64,000 nucleotides of DNA from a virus. Below, piece after piece: positions 15,250-22,516 of this stretch (within the stretch, counting starts at the first letter, position 1; the number at the start of each line of letters is the position of its first letter). The stretch lies in the IMG/VR virus record IMGVR_UViG_3300044959_000131, positions 1-64,000 of that record; one strand, given 5' to 3'. A program made the position numbers and the translations under genes. The notes under the pieces were generated by a model. It saw only the letters and a program-made list of their open reading frames with translations. It did no database searches and had not been told where the DNA came from.

Positions 15250-15798
15250 TCAGTTGTCGTTATCTATTTCCGTGTGCCAGTAGGCTACGGACTTCATCCA
15301 TTGCTTCCAAGCGTCCGGCATTCCTTTCTGCCATGTAAATGTGATGTTGAATGTGTATGGAAGCTTATTAGGCTTTGTTGGTCTCTGAATCAAGTTCATA
15401 TTTGCTTGCTCAGGAGTACGACCAGCCTTCTTCTGGTTACATGGCGTGCAGCATACAACGACGTTCTCCCATGTCGTCGGACCACCTTGTGACCGTGGAA
15501 TGACGTGATCATAGGTGAAGTCGCTTCTCGGAACCTTGACTCCGCAGTACTGACATTTTCCGTTGTCCCTCAAGTAGACGTTCTCTCTCGAGAATCTGAT
15601 CGCCCTCTTACGTCCTCTGATGGATCTGAGGAGTCTGATCACACACGGCATCTTGAATTGAAGCGTAACGGAGCGAACGATTCTATCTTCGTACTCCTCT
15701 ACGACCTCAACCTTCCCTTCCCAGAGCAGAGTAATCGCCCTCTGCCAAGATACTTTTGCTATCGGCTCATAAGAAATACTCAGGACCAGAGTGTCCAT
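15250..15798 (-). CDS. HNH endonuclease
   Basis: 182 aa. CQYCG (about 82-86), then TYDHVIPRSQGGPTTWENVV and CCTPCNQKKAG, give two CxxC zinc pairs around the HNH core (His in DHV, Asn in WENVV, and the CNQKK segment). It resembles McrA/HNH family nucleases with a TPEQA tail. The ATG has GAGG 8 bases upstream. It lies between two tRNA genes. It may be a free-standing homing-type nuclease or a DNA-packaging or defence nuclease; context favours a mobile gene. Confidence 0.85.
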   Translation of the reverse strand: MDTLVLSISYEPIAKVSWQRAITLLWEGKVEVVEEYEDRIVRSVTLQFKMPCVIRLLRSIRGRKRAIRFSRENVYLRDNGKCQYCGVKVPRSDFTYDHVIPRSQGGPTTWENVVVCCTPCNQKKAGRTPEQANMNLIQRPTKPNKLPYTFNITFTWQKGMPDAWKQWMKSVAYWHTEIDNDN

Positions 15799-15818
15799 CC
15801 GTCGAGCCTCATTACCAA

Positions 15819-15897
15819 TGCCCCGGGAGGGAATCGAACCCTCACGCCTGAGCAGCGGATTTTGAGTCCGCCGTGTCTACCGTTCCACCACCGGGGC
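15819..15897 (-). tRNA. tRNA-Leu (anticodon CAA)
   Basis: 79 bases. Acceptor GCCCCGG/CCGGGGC, A73, loop CTCAAAA reading UUG, and a variable arm of about 11 bases. CCA is not encoded. Confidence 0.93.
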
Positions 15898-15899
15898 GT

Positions 15900-16079
15900 T
15901 CACAATTCAATTCGGTACGGTGACCGATGCGCCCCACATTTTGTACACTCCCCAGTAGATTCGAATAGATGCTCAGTCTCAGACTTGCAGTACTCTGTTC
16001 TCTCCTTTCTTCTGAACAAACTTTCGGCCTTATTGGCCTTTCCTAACTCCATATCTTCCTTGGTCAACATGCTTGTCAT
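15900..16079 (-). CDS. small zinc-knuckle-like protein
   Basis: 59 aa from the second of two ATGs (16079), AAGG 7 bases upstream. A charged helix is followed by CTKCGAH, with a further Cys and His upstream (EYCKSETEHLF), a possible single zinc site. It fits exactly between two tRNA genes. Confidence 0.55.
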   Translation of the reverse strand: MTSMLTKEDMELGKANKAESLFRRKERTEYCKSETEHLFESTGECTKCGAHRSPYRIEL

Positions 16080-16104
16080 CATCGTACCTTACTCCACTCC
16101 TTTT

Positions 16105-16186
16105 TGGGCCAGGAGAGACTCGAACTCTCACGCCTGTTAGGCGCCGGATCCTAAGTCCGGTGCGTCTACCATTCCGCCACTAGCCC
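16105..16186 (-). tRNA. tRNA-Leu (anticodon TAG)
   Basis: 82 bases. Acceptor GGGCTAG/CTGGCCC, A73, loop CTTAGGA reading CUA, and a long variable arm (CGCCTAACAGGCG hairpin). CCA is not encoded. Confidence 0.95.
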
Positions 16187-16191
16187 GTACC

Positions 16192-16356
16192 TCAATGAGG
16201 TTTTTTGACCGTGAAGCCAGAACCTATGCACATTCCACTATAGGCATAGTGCGGTGAGTATCCTCCCTTCTTCGTGATATCTACAATTTTCGAACACCAC
16301 GGGCACTTTACCTTCTTTGTCCCACTCTTCGTCTTCTTAACGTTCTTCTTAGGCAT
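16192..16356 (-). CDS. small zinc-finger protein
   Basis: About 54 aa. A lysine-rich N-terminus (MPKKNVKKTKSGTKKV) precedes CPWCSK, then a His and a Cys (PHYAYSGMC) that could complete a zinc site. The start is either ATG 16356 or the ATG two codons earlier; it overlaps the preceding gene's stop. Probably nucleic-acid binding; not named. Confidence 0.55.
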   Translation of the reverse strand: MPKKNVKKTKSGTKKVKCPWCSKIVDITKKGGYSPHYAYSGMCIGSGFTVKKPH

Positions 16357-16546
16357 GCTCATTCGTAACGTTCTTAGGCACTTGTTCAGGGCTGGAGTGG
16401 CTGGTGAGGTGCCATCCATCACAATACTTACAACGATATGCACGTTGGCCGTGCTTATGAGCTTCTCTTCTCGCTTGGCCTTCGTGCTTGAACTTCACCT
16501 TCCTTGAACAGCTCTTCCACATCTTCCACGCTTTCCAGTCTGTCAT
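16349..16546 (-). CDS. small zinc-finger phage protein
   Basis: 65 aa. YRCKYCDGWHLTSH (about 38-51) is a CxxCxxWH motif seen in many small phage proteins; a basic helical segment with Trp and Lys precedes it. ATG 16546 begins two bases past the tRNA-Val 3' end. The longer frame upstream is tRNA sequence and is rejected. It overlaps the next gene by 8 bases. Confidence 0.65.
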   Translation of the reverse strand: MTDWKAWKMWKSCSRKVKFKHEGQARREAHKHGQRAYRCKYCDGWHLTSHSSPEQVPKNVTNEHA

Positions 16547-16547
16547 G

Positions 16548-16620
16548 TGGCCGACCCCGGAATTGAACCGGGCCCTCCGGTGTGTAAGACCAGCGCTCTC
16601 ACCAAGTGAGCTAGTCAGCC
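16548..16620 (-). tRNA. tRNA-Val (anticodon TAC)
   Basis: 73 bases. Acceptor GGCTGAC/GTCGGCC with one G-U pair, A73, loop CTTACAC reading GUA. CCA is not encoded. A coding gene starts two bases downstream. Confidence 0.94.
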
Positions 16621-16640
16621 GGTTACGGTTATATATTTTG

Positions 16641-16713
16641 TGGACTCCACGGGAGTCGAACCCGTCACCTCCGCCGTGCAAAGGCGGCGCTCTACCAGAT
16701 GAGCTAGGAGCCC
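16641..16713 (-). tRNA. tRNA-Ala (anticodon TGC)
   Basis: 73 bases. Acceptor GGGCTCC/GGAGTCC, A73, anticodon stem CCGCC/GGCGG with loop TTTGCAC reading GCA. CCA is not encoded. Confidence 0.95.
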
Positions 16714-16746
16714 AAGTACGGTACCTGTCCGCATCTCCTTAAGTGA

Positions 16747-16789
16747 TAATAGATGGATTCAGACCATAATGGTCTGAATCCATCTATTA
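16747..16789. repeat. perfect 21-bp inverted repeat with 1-base centre
   Basis: 16747-16767 and 16769-16789 are exact reverse complements around a single A. It sits between the minus-strand gene ending at 16820 and the tRNA-Ala gene, so it may separate those transcripts. There is no U-tract. With the 13974 palindrome it brackets the first tRNA block. Confidence 0.9.
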
Positions 16790-16819
16790 CTTATACCAAG
16801 AGAGGGAGTCTTTTTCGAT

Positions 16820-17059
16820 TCAATCCGAGATGAGCTCGGCTTCGATCTTCTTCTTTTTCAGTCGAGCAAGTGCCTTCTTTGCGGAGCTTTCGTCCTTGAA
16901 TAAGAAGCTGATATCGCGAATCCTTGTAACGAGGTTCGTCCCTGCTCCTTCTTCTGGACGTCCGACGATTCCACGAATAGTGGAGTCGAGACCGAACCCT
17001 GGGTAGCGGTCGATGTCGTAATACACGTTCAGCCGGAACGACTTGGACTGCTTCCTCAT
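16820..17059 (-). CDS. small hypothetical protein
   Basis: 79 aa from ATG 17059 (AAGGAG about 10 bases upstream). Beta-rich N-terminal half, then a Lys-rich helix (SSAKKALARLKKKKIEAEL), suggesting a small alpha/beta domain. It is followed by the 21-bp inverted repeat. Function unknown. Confidence 0.65.
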   Translation of the reverse strand: MRKQSKSFRLNVYYDIDRYPGFGLDSTIRGIVGRPEEGAGTNLVTRIRDISFLFKDESSAKKALARLKKKKIEAELISD

Positions 17060-17104
17060 TACAAGTGCTCTCCTTTGTTTATGGGTCCACAATTCTTGAG
17101 ATCT

Positions 17105-17554
17105 TCAATTCTTGAGATCTTCTACGTACCACTCCAACTGACGTTCGCTCCATCTACGACGAAGTGTGCGAACGAACTTGCGGCCGTGTTTCGATACTAT
17201 CGTAACGTTGATGTACTTCGGTCTTGCGAAGTCGAAGGCCAGTTCCCACATTTTTAATGCGATGCCGCGCCTTCTATACGCCGCCTCGACCCATGTACCA
17301 GCGGCATGTAGTTCCGGCACAGGATGGTCGTCTTTGGTTGGGTACTCGAACACGTTGAATCGAAAGAATCCGATGACTCTATGGTTTGTCGTCGCGACAA
17401 TAACGTAATCGCAAGGAAGATACGCCCACTCCTTGAAAAAATTATGCCCATGATTAGAAATTCTTGGACGTTGAACGTGCGATGTGAAAGGCCCTGCGAG
17501 GTAGTGCGTTGAGCTGATTCTATAGTTGATACGCTTTGTTGGGTCTAGCGTCAT
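17105..17554 (-). CDS. GNAT-type N-acetyltransferase-like protein
   Basis: 149 aa from ATG 17554, which overlaps the upstream stop as ATGA. VIVATTNHRVIGFFRFNVFE (about 52-71) is a beta2-beta3-like pair. GTWVEAAYRRRGIALKMWELAFDFA (about 87-111) matches the beta4/alpha3 acetyl-CoA-binding motif (R-x-x-G-I/A). Family members acetylate small molecules or proteins; substrate unknown. A much longer upstream extension is antisense-like sequence and is rejected. Confidence 0.7.
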   Translation of the reverse strand: MTLDPTKRINYRISSTHYLAGPFTSHVQRPRISNHGHNFFKEWAYLPCDYVIVATTNHRVIGFFRFNVFEYPTKDDHPVPELHAAGTWVEAAYRRRGIALKMWELAFDFARPKYINVTIVSKHGRKFVRTLRRRWSERQLEWYVEDLKN

Positions 17555-18339
17555 TGCAGCTTCTCCAGCAGCCCAATCCACTCCTGCATGCTGCTGCGGA
17601 GGCAGGACAGACACACTGCGCTCGTCATCCACGAGTCGTTGTACTGCTTCCACGTCCCGAAGTGCCGTCTTTCCCCGCTTTCGCCGTGGCAGACGATGCA
17701 GCGGCCCGGCTCCACGTTTGCGACTGCAAAACCGTTGTTTTCGACGTGGTAGGCCGGTGCATCTCCCTTCGAGTACTGCCCCGGCGGCTGGATGGTGAAG
17801 AAATTTTCCATGCGCGCACCGAGGTGCCACGAGTGACGCACCTCGTCTGGCGAGTCTATGGCCTCACTTTGTGCAAACCAGATGCACGACAACGGCCCAG
17901 TCTTGTGCTGTGCGACGAATGGCTTCAACTCGTCAGGGACTTGGTGCTTTTTCTGTGAGAAAGAAACGGACGCCGTATTGAGACCAACGCGCAACCCGGC
18001 CGCCTCGAAATGCTTTCTCACGTCTTCTTTGTGTTCCCGCGGCATGAGGGGCACGACAATGCGTAGCGTCCGGGCGGGCACCAACTCGTAGTAGCTGTAC
18101 ACCTTGTTCTCTTCTTCGTCTCTCTCGTGGCGCACACAAATTCCCCTGTCGGTGAGGCGCGAGAGAAACAACTCCACCGGGTTGACGTCCGTCCGGTACC
18201 CGTCCTCTCCGGGGAATTTGTAGTGGGTACCGTGTTTGGCGCAGCAGCTTGCAACGTATGCCGGTCTCTGGCTTGCTTCTTCGACTTTCTTTCTGAGCGA
18301 CTCCAGGCTTTGTTTTTCGGATAGGTTGAGAATGCTCAT
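17551..18339 (-). CDS. hypothetical protein with a C-terminal zinc site
   Basis: 262 aa. CIVCHGESGERRHFG (about 217-231) and CLSCL (about 245-249) form a probable zinc-binding pair; the N-terminal half is mixed, with SCCAKHGTHY near residue 31. Base composition looks GC-richer than the surrounding genes. GGAGG precedes the ATG. It overlaps both neighbours by ATGA, so a three-gene operon is likely (18686 to 17105). Confidence 0.7.
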   Translation of the reverse strand: MSILNLSEKQSLESLRKKVEEASQRPAYVASCCAKHGTHYKFPGEDGYRTDVNPVELFLSRLTDRGICVRHERDEEENKVYSYYELVPARTLRIVVPLMPREHKEDVRKHFEAAGLRVGLNTASVSFSQKKHQVPDELKPFVAQHKTGPLSCIWFAQSEAIDSPDEVRHSWHLGARMENFFTIQPPGQYSKGDAPAYHVENNGFAVANVEPGRCIVCHGESGERRHFGTWKQYNDSWMTSAVCLSCLRSSMQEWIGLLEKLQ

Positions 18340-18686
18340 TTCGCCTCCGATTCAGATGTCTGATCGTGATCGTCGGAGAGCTCGTCGAGAACGGACCTCA
18401 CGTCTGGAATTTTGCCCTCGTTGATGATGGTCGCCAGGCGATAGATGACCAAATACCAGTCGTGGTTTTCCCACAGCTTCTGGTCCGCCTTTTCGACTTC
18501 GGTGAGATCGTATGCGGTTTTAACGACTAGGTTTCGCAGGAAGGAACGAGATCCATCGTTTTTCTCGATGTTGATATCTCGTTTCAGATGCGCTTCTTTG
18601 GCCTTGTCGAAATCCAACTCCCTTGCCAGCTCGAAGACGTTTTCTCCAAACCGTTCACTGTTCTCGTCCATGTGACCGTTCAACAT
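18336..18686 (-). CDS. hypothetical protein
   Basis: 116 aa, acidic and helical, without a recognised motif. AGGAG sits directly against the first ATG at 18686, and the sixth codon ATG (18671) is rather far from it, so the start is uncertain. Its stop overlaps the next gene. Confidence 0.6.
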   Translation of the reverse strand: MLNGHMDENSERFGENVFELARELDFDKAKEAHLKRDINIEKNDGSRSFLRNLVVKTAYDLTEVEKADQKLWENHDWYLVIYRLATIINEGKIPDVRSVLDELSDDHDQTSESEAK

Positions 18687-18689
18687 CTC

Positions 18690-19034
18690 CTAACACACTT
18701 TGTCTTTTCCTGCATTCCTACGAGCCATTATTTCAGCGACTAGCTTCTCATGACCGCGCCTTGCATCTTCCTCATTCGTATATCGACGGCACTCTCTCCA
18801 ACCACCGTCGTAATACGCCATCGTCTCGAAGATGACGGGTTTGTCGGACAGCGGATCATGGTCAATTCCAAGCCACACCGTCGAGACGTACTCACCTTCC
18901 TTGGAAAGAGAAGTCCAACAGATTCGCCAGTATGATTCGTCTCCTCCCCTCTTCCGGAAGAACTCGTCTCTAGATAGAGGAGAACCATCTCTGTCGTAGT
19001 AGATATGACTCCTGTCATGGTGTGTTTTGTCCAC
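18690..19034 (-). CDS. hypothetical protein
   Basis: 114 aa from GTG 19034, with GGAG 8 bases upstream. Beta-rich centre (SYWRICWTSLSKEGEYVSTVWLGID) and a basic C-terminal helix. No family recognised. It lies just downstream of the tRNA-Pro gene on the same strand. Confidence 0.65.
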   Translation of the reverse strand: MDKTHHDRSHIYYDRDGSPLSRDEFFRKRGGDESYWRICWTSLSKEGEYVSTVWLGIDHDPLSDKPVIFETMAYYDGGWRECRRYTNEEDARRGHEKLVAEIMARRNAGKDKVC

Positions 19035-19078
19035 AGTGCTTACTCCATAAGAGGAACCAGATCATTTCGATGTTTGCT

Positions 19079-19152
19079 TCTGGGTGGCCGGATTCGAACC
19101 GACGACCTTCTGCTCCCAAGGCAGACGCTCTACCAGGCTGAGCCACACCCAG
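19079..19152 (-). tRNA. tRNA-Pro (anticodon TGG)
   Basis: 74 bases. Acceptor CTGGGTG/CACCCAG, A73, anticodon stem TCTGC/GCAGA, loop CTTGGGA reading CCA. The 3' CCA is not encoded. Confidence 0.94.
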
Positions 19153-19172
19153 TTAATTGCTATCTGACTTAC

Positions 19173-19400
19173 TTATTCTCCGAGGTACGGAACGTTCTCG
19201 TCTTCCGAAAAGATGAAGTACTGAACGCCATTACGGACGATGGTTTTAGGTGGTGAGTGGTTGACCATCTTGACTCGTTGTCTTGGTGGCCAACTTATGA
19301 ACAGCTTCACTTTCTTGTCTGTCTTACTACTCATCGTCCTTTCGTAGCACTCGATGGCACTTCGAAGAGAAGTGTGTGGGTGTCTCCTGCAAAACTTCAT
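19173..19400 (-). CDS. small basic hypothetical protein
   Basis: 75 aa with AAGG 8 bases before the ATG. N-terminal CRRHPH and a basic middle, ending in a beta strand (VQYFIFSEDENVPYL). No family recognised. A hairpin (19443-19476) separates it from the upstream gene. Confidence 0.6.
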   Translation of the reverse strand: MKFCRRHPHTSLRSAIECYERTMSSKTDKKVKLFISWPPRQRVKMVNHSPPKTIVRNGVQYFIFSEDENVPYLGE

Positions 19401-19442
19401 CTTACTGACCTTAGAAGTCGAAACTCATAATTAATAATTTCA

Positions 19443-19476
19443 ACGTGTGACTGGGATAATCCCCCCAGTCACACGT
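19443..19476 (-). terminator. 13-bp hairpin after the repeat-rich gene
   Basis: ACGTGTGACTGGG and CCCAGTCACACGT form a perfect 13-bp stem with an 8-base loop, 14 bases past the stop at 19491. On the minus strand a T/A-rich stretch follows. Probable terminator. Confidence 0.6.
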
Positions 19477-19490
19477 CGTCTGTATTCACC

Positions 19491-20480
19491 TCAAGGTGTT
19501 ACCTCCCATCCGTTCCAAGCAACACGAACTAGGCGCTGGCGACGCATCTCCTCGAGTGTCTCTCCGGGTCCTTCCAACTCCAGCTCGCTAGGCCGCTCAC
19601 AGAGAATGGCAAACTCGCGGTGCGGCCAGATGAGGCAGCAACTCTCACACAGCGCCGCGTAGGCGCGGGCCCGTAACTCCATGTCGCGCCCAATGTCGAG
19701 TCGCAGTACGTCGAGGGCATAGGATACAGCAGCGGGGCCCCACCACCAGCTGCCAACCGAGAACTGGGCCTCAAGGTAGCGCCGCCAGAGGTCGGCCACA
19801 GCAACGCCCGCCGCACTGTGCAACCCGTAGCACACTGCATCGCCAATCGCTCGATGGGTGGTGTTGCTCACTTCGAAGTGAACCACACGTCGCATTACAC
19901 CATGCACGGCACGATGTACCGCTCCATGCACCGTGTCGCCCACAGCGCTACATAATGCATCCTCCAGCTCTCTGGTCACGCTGTCGTGTACCGCGTCATG
20001 CACCGCCGAATGTACATCGGTGTGCATCAAGTCGCGTACCACGCCTTGCACGACAATAAACACTTCGCCCCGTACTGCGCCGCTGACGGAGTCGTACACC
20101 ACGCTGTCACCAGACAGCTGGAGCGCAGCCCGCGCACCCGCGAGGCACGCCACCAACGGTGACGACGCCCAAATGAGTCGCTTTGGAGGATGAAGTCGAG
20201 AGAGGCGATAGCAGGCGAGTAGAGCAGCCTCTGCTAGCGCCCTGTCGGCGGGCTGTATGCATCGGCCAACAGCAATCCACCGTCGTGCGTGCTCGTCGAG
20301 CTGCGCGCGCTCTTCGTCGGTAAGCGACTCCACACGCTTGCGCAGCGGCCCCTCGCGCTGCGGCAACTCGTCCCGGTACAGACGCGCCACGTCGATGCGG
20401 CCCTGCTCATCGTACCAGTCGCCGAGGACTTCGCGTCCATCGGCGGTGGAGGCGAGGGTGAGTATTTCCTGCTGCGTCAC
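19491..20480 (-). CDS. repeat-rich hypothetical protein, probably acquired
   Basis: 329 aa from GTG 20480 (GAGG 7 bases upstream). The N-terminus ADGREVLGDWYDEQGRIDVARLY recalls TIGR02996-type openings (leader of large paralogous families in Gemmata and myxobacteria). Residues about 130-215 are a run of short VHxAVHxxV repeats. The C-terminus has a WWWGPAAVSYALDVLRLDIG segment. Its GC content is visibly higher than the flanking genes, a sign of transfer from a GC-rich bacterium. Role unknown. Confidence 0.7.
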   Translation of the reverse strand: MTQQEILTLASTADGREVLGDWYDEQGRIDVARLYRDELPQREGPLRKRVESLTDEERAQLDEHARRWIAVGRCIQPADRALAEAALLACYRLSRLHPPKRLIWASSPLVACLAGARAALQLSGDSVVYDSVSGAVRGEVFIVVQGVVRDLMHTDVHSAVHDAVHDSVTRELEDALCSAVGDTVHGAVHRAVHGVMRRVVHFEVSNTTHRAIGDAVCYGLHSAAGVAVADLWRRYLEAQFSVGSWWWGPAAVSYALDVLRLDIGRDMELRARAYAALCESCCLIWPHREFAILCERPSELELEGPGETLEEMRRQRLVRVAWNGWEVTP

Positions 20481-20542
20481 AGAATCACCTCGACGAGGAG
20501 AAAATCATCGCGCAGCCTCTGTCGGCATGGTGCCCTCCATTC

Positions 20543-20746
20543 CTACGCCTTGAGCGGTGATGATGGCGTAGTCACCTCTTGTTTCCTACGAGGCACAGCC
20601 AGCAGGCGCTCCCCTTCTGCCTTGTACTCCGCCCTCTTCTTCTCGTTTTTCTCTTTCTTCGCTCGATCAAGAAACATCATCGCTTGTTGGCAGCGGTGGC
20701 ATTCCTTACCCAGACCCTTGTGGCCACACTTGAACAATCGACGCAT
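20543..20746 (-). CDS. small zinc-binding basic protein
   Basis: 67 aa from ATG 20746 (AAAGGGAG 6 bases upstream). FKCGHKGLGKECHRCQQA (5-22) holds a Cys/His cluster for one zinc, followed by a highly basic helix. Function unknown; possibly nucleic-acid binding. Confidence 0.6.
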   Translation of the reverse strand: MRRLFKCGHKGLGKECHRCQQAMMFLDRAKKEKNEKKRAEYKAEGERLLAVPRRKQEVTTPSSPLKA

Positions 20747-20803
20747 GTACGTACTCCCTTTTGGTGGATACTTCGTTTCGTGACGCACGACCATCATGTG
20801 TAG

Positions 20804-21082
20804 TCAGAGCGTCAAACTCACTGTGACGCGCCAACGACAATTCGGACAAATACTACTCCAAGCAATTTGATCAAAGCGTGGTCCTTGGAGCAGTAGAACC
20901 AGTGGTCTCCCACAGACACATGTCGTGGGCATCTCTGTAAAGTTCATCGGCTTAGTCTTCGACTTCCTGTGACAGCGACTTTTCGCGGAAAACTCTTTCG
21001 AAGAGGCCTTCTTCTCTTTCTCCTTCGTTATCTTCATCTTGAGCATCGTGTCCTCGGATCCAGATCCGTCCAAATAGCCCAC
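20804..21082 (-). CDS. small zinc-ribbon protein
   Basis: 92 aa. CVCGRP (about 55-60) and CPNCRW (about 79-84) give a CxC...CxxC ribbon after a basic, Lys/Ser-rich N-terminus. The start (GTG 21082) is uncertain because the AAAGGAGG upstream is about 20 bases away. No family named. Confidence 0.55.
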   Translation of the reverse strand: MGYLDGSGSEDTMLKMKITKEKEKKASSKEFSAKSRCHRKSKTKPMNFTEMPTTCVCGRPLVLLLQGPRFDQIAWSSICPNCRWRVTVSLTL

Positions 21083-21098
21083 ACGATATCGAACGTAC

Positions 21099-21470
21099 CT
21101 ACTCCCTCCTTTCTAGAATTGAATCGATTACCTCTATGATCTCTCGTCGAGATATTGGCTTCGTCAATACTGCGTTCGCACCGGCCAAGCTCGAATCTCG
21201 TTGTAAATCTCCGCTCCCGCCCGTCAAAACGACGATGGGCGTATCTTTGAGTTTTTCATCTGCCCGAATTGATCTCACCAAGGCGATTCCATCCATCACC
21301 GGCATCATGAGGTCTGTGATGATGAGGTCTGGCTCGAACTGCCTGGCCATTCCATATCCCTCAAGACCGTTCTTGGCCTCGTATATTTTGTAGCTCAGTC
21401 GAACGAGGAAGAGCTTGAGAATTGTACGGATCGGTTCCTCGTCCTCAACGATGAGAATCTTCTTTGTCAT
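21099..21470 (-). CDS. CheY-like response-regulator receiver domain
   Basis: 123 aa, a single receiver domain with no output domain. ILIVEDEEP (5-13) holds the acidic Mg-binding residues. DLIITDLMMPVMDG (48-61) places the phospho-acceptor at Asp53, VLTGG has Thr83, and VLTKP has Lys104; all key residues are present. By family knowledge it would take phosphate from a histidine kinase. No kinase gene is seen here, so it may rewire a host two-component pathway. Confidence 0.9.
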   Translation of the reverse strand: MTKKILIVEDEEPIRTILKLFLVRLSYKIYEAKNGLEGYGMARQFEPDLIITDLMMPVMDGIALVRSIRADEKLKDTPIVVLTGGSGDLQRDSSLAGANAVLTKPISRREIIEVIDSILERRE

Positions 21471-21510
21471 GAGTGTAGTTATTTTCTCATGACTTGATAT
21501 GTGGGAAGTA

Positions 21511-21583
21511 TTGGCCCGGCGGGACTCGAACCCGCATCTGTTCGGTTATGAGCCGACGGCTCTACCAATTGAGCTACAGGCCA
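21511..21583 (-). tRNA. tRNA with CAT anticodon (Met, or Ile2)
   Basis: 73 bases. Acceptor TGGCCTG/CGGGCCA with one G-U pair, A73, loop CTCATAA. The anticodon stem lacks the three G-C pairs of an initiator, so it is elongator Met or an Ile2 tRNA that would read AUA after lysidine modification; sequence alone does not decide. CCA is not encoded. Confidence 0.9.
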
Positions 21584-21584
21584 G

Positions 21585-21656
21585 AGCCCACAGAGGGATT
21601 CGAACCCCCGACCTGTCGCTTACAAAGCGAAAGCTCTACCACTGAGCTATGTGGGC
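21585..21656 (-). tRNA. tRNA-Thr (anticodon TGT)
   Basis: 72 bases. Acceptor GCCCACA/TGTGGGC with T73, loop TTTGTAA reading ACA, and T-arm GGGGG-TTCGAAT-CCCTC. CCA is not encoded. It starts one base from the CAT tRNA. Confidence 0.95.
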
Positions 21657-21662
21657 TTCGTT

Positions 21663-21733
21663 CTGGGGCGCAGGGACTCGAACCCTGATGCGTGGCTTCA
21701 AAGGCCACTGTCCTACCTTTAGACGACACCCCA
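21663..21733 (-). tRNA. tRNA-Gln (anticodon TTG)
   Basis: 71 bases. Acceptor TGGGGTG/CGCCCCA with one G-U pair, G73, stem GTGGC/GCCAC and loop CTTTGAA reading CAA. CCA is not encoded. Confidence 0.95.
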
Positions 21734-21740
21734 ACTACAT

Positions 21741-22217
21741 TTATTTTAGATGGACGACAGTAACCATCGTCTCAGCACCGGCGTCGAAGATTTGATCTTC
21801 GGTGTCAAATATTCCCTCGTCCCTGTAGAACTCTTTGTAGACGATTCGATTGATACCAGCGTTGGCGATTAGCTTGAAGCATGTCCAACATGGAGATGTT
21901 GTAGTGTAGATTGTCGATCCATCGAGTCTTACTCCGTTTTTCGCGGCTTGTACGATAGCGTTGGCCTCTGCATGAACCGTCCTCACGCAGTGACCATTGT
22001 GCATCATGCAGCCAATGTCTATATTTCCATCCTCGCAGTGTAGGGATCCTCTGATAGAACCATTGTAGCCAGTTGAAAGAATGATTCGGTCCCGGACGAT
22101 GACGGCGCCTACGTGTTTCCTTGGGCAAGTTGCTCGCGTCGATACTTCTCGCGCAATTCTCATGAAGTAACGGTCCCAGTCTAACCTCTTCTTCTGAAGC
22201 TTCTTCTTTCTCTTCAT
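21741..22217 (-). CDS. dCMP deaminase
   Basis: 158 aa. The zinc site is HAEA (His82, catalytic Glu84) and SPCWTC (Cys110, Cys113). STGYNGSIRG (48-57) and the cysteine-rich insert CEDGNIDIGC-MMHNGHC (61-77) match phage and ComE-type deoxycytidylate deaminases. The enzyme makes dUMP from dCMP and feeds dTMP synthesis, consistent with the ribonucleotide reductase gene nearby. It lies between two tRNA groups on the same strand and is probably co-transcribed. Confidence 0.92.
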   Translation of the reverse strand: MKRKKKLQKKRLDWDRYFMRIAREVSTRATCPRKHVGAVIVRDRIILSTGYNGSIRGSLHCEDGNIDIGCMMHNGHCVRTVHAEANAIVQAAKNGVRLDGSTIYTTTSPCWTCFKLIANAGINRIVYKEFYRDEGIFDTEDQIFDAGAETMVTVVHLK

Positions 22218-22247
22218 AAAGTCTCAAAGATGATGAAGGAGTTGAAG

Positions 22248-22319
22248 AGCGGGCGAAGGGAATCGAACCCTCGACATTCAGCTTGGAAGGCTGACGTTCT
22301 ACCTCTGAACTACGCCCGC
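22248..22319 (-). tRNA. tRNA-Gly (anticodon TCC)
   Basis: 72 bases. Acceptor GCGGGCG/CGCCCGC with T73, stem TCAGC/GCTGA, loop CTTCCAA reading GGA. CCA is not encoded. Confidence 0.95.
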
Positions 22320-22340
22320 AGACGACATCGTAAAGAGTAA

Positions 22341-22516
22341 CTATGTCGGTTAGAGGTTCACTGCTAACTTCACATAGACCATTCCCGCATAGGTCGCGAC
22401 CCTAGTCCTCTCCGAATCTACCCCGCTCATTTCGAGCTTTCACGGGCTCGCCATGAGCGGATTCGGCTGTGCTTAACCTCTCCAGGGGCCTAGACAAGGA
22501 TGAGTTGTTGTCTAGG
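22341..22516 (-). ncRNA. unidentified structured RNA between tRNA genes
   Basis: The 308-base gap 22320-22627 has no credible gene but is rich in paired segments. CTATGT/ACATAG with GTTAG/CTAAC forms a hairpin at 22341-22377. GGTCGCGACC is a palindrome at 22392-22401. CCGAAT, CCGCTCAT and CGAGC pair with GCTCG, ATGAGCGG and ATTCGG as a three-tier hairpin at 22412-22466. CCTAGACA/TGTCTAGG forms 22489-22516. AGAGGTT (22352) and AACCTCT (22475) could close the domain. The strand is assumed from the flanking tRNAs. Not tmRNA, RNase P RNA or 6S by their motifs. Confidence 0.5.

Noticed and set aside
15505-16140. 211-aa plus-strand frame through the HNH gene and tRNA-Leu genes
   Set aside because: It reads across two tRNA genes and antisense to an HNH nuclease with intact motifs.
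16547-16681. N-terminal extension of the gene at 16349 through tRNA-Val and tRNA-Ala
   Set aside because: It translates tRNA genes; the inner ATG 16546 starts right after the tRNA.
17555-17830. 92-residue N-terminal extension of the GNAT-like gene
   Set aside because: The extension is Arg/Pro/His-rich and overlaps the upstream gene in another frame; the inner ATG overlaps the upstream stop as ATGA, the usual arrangement here.
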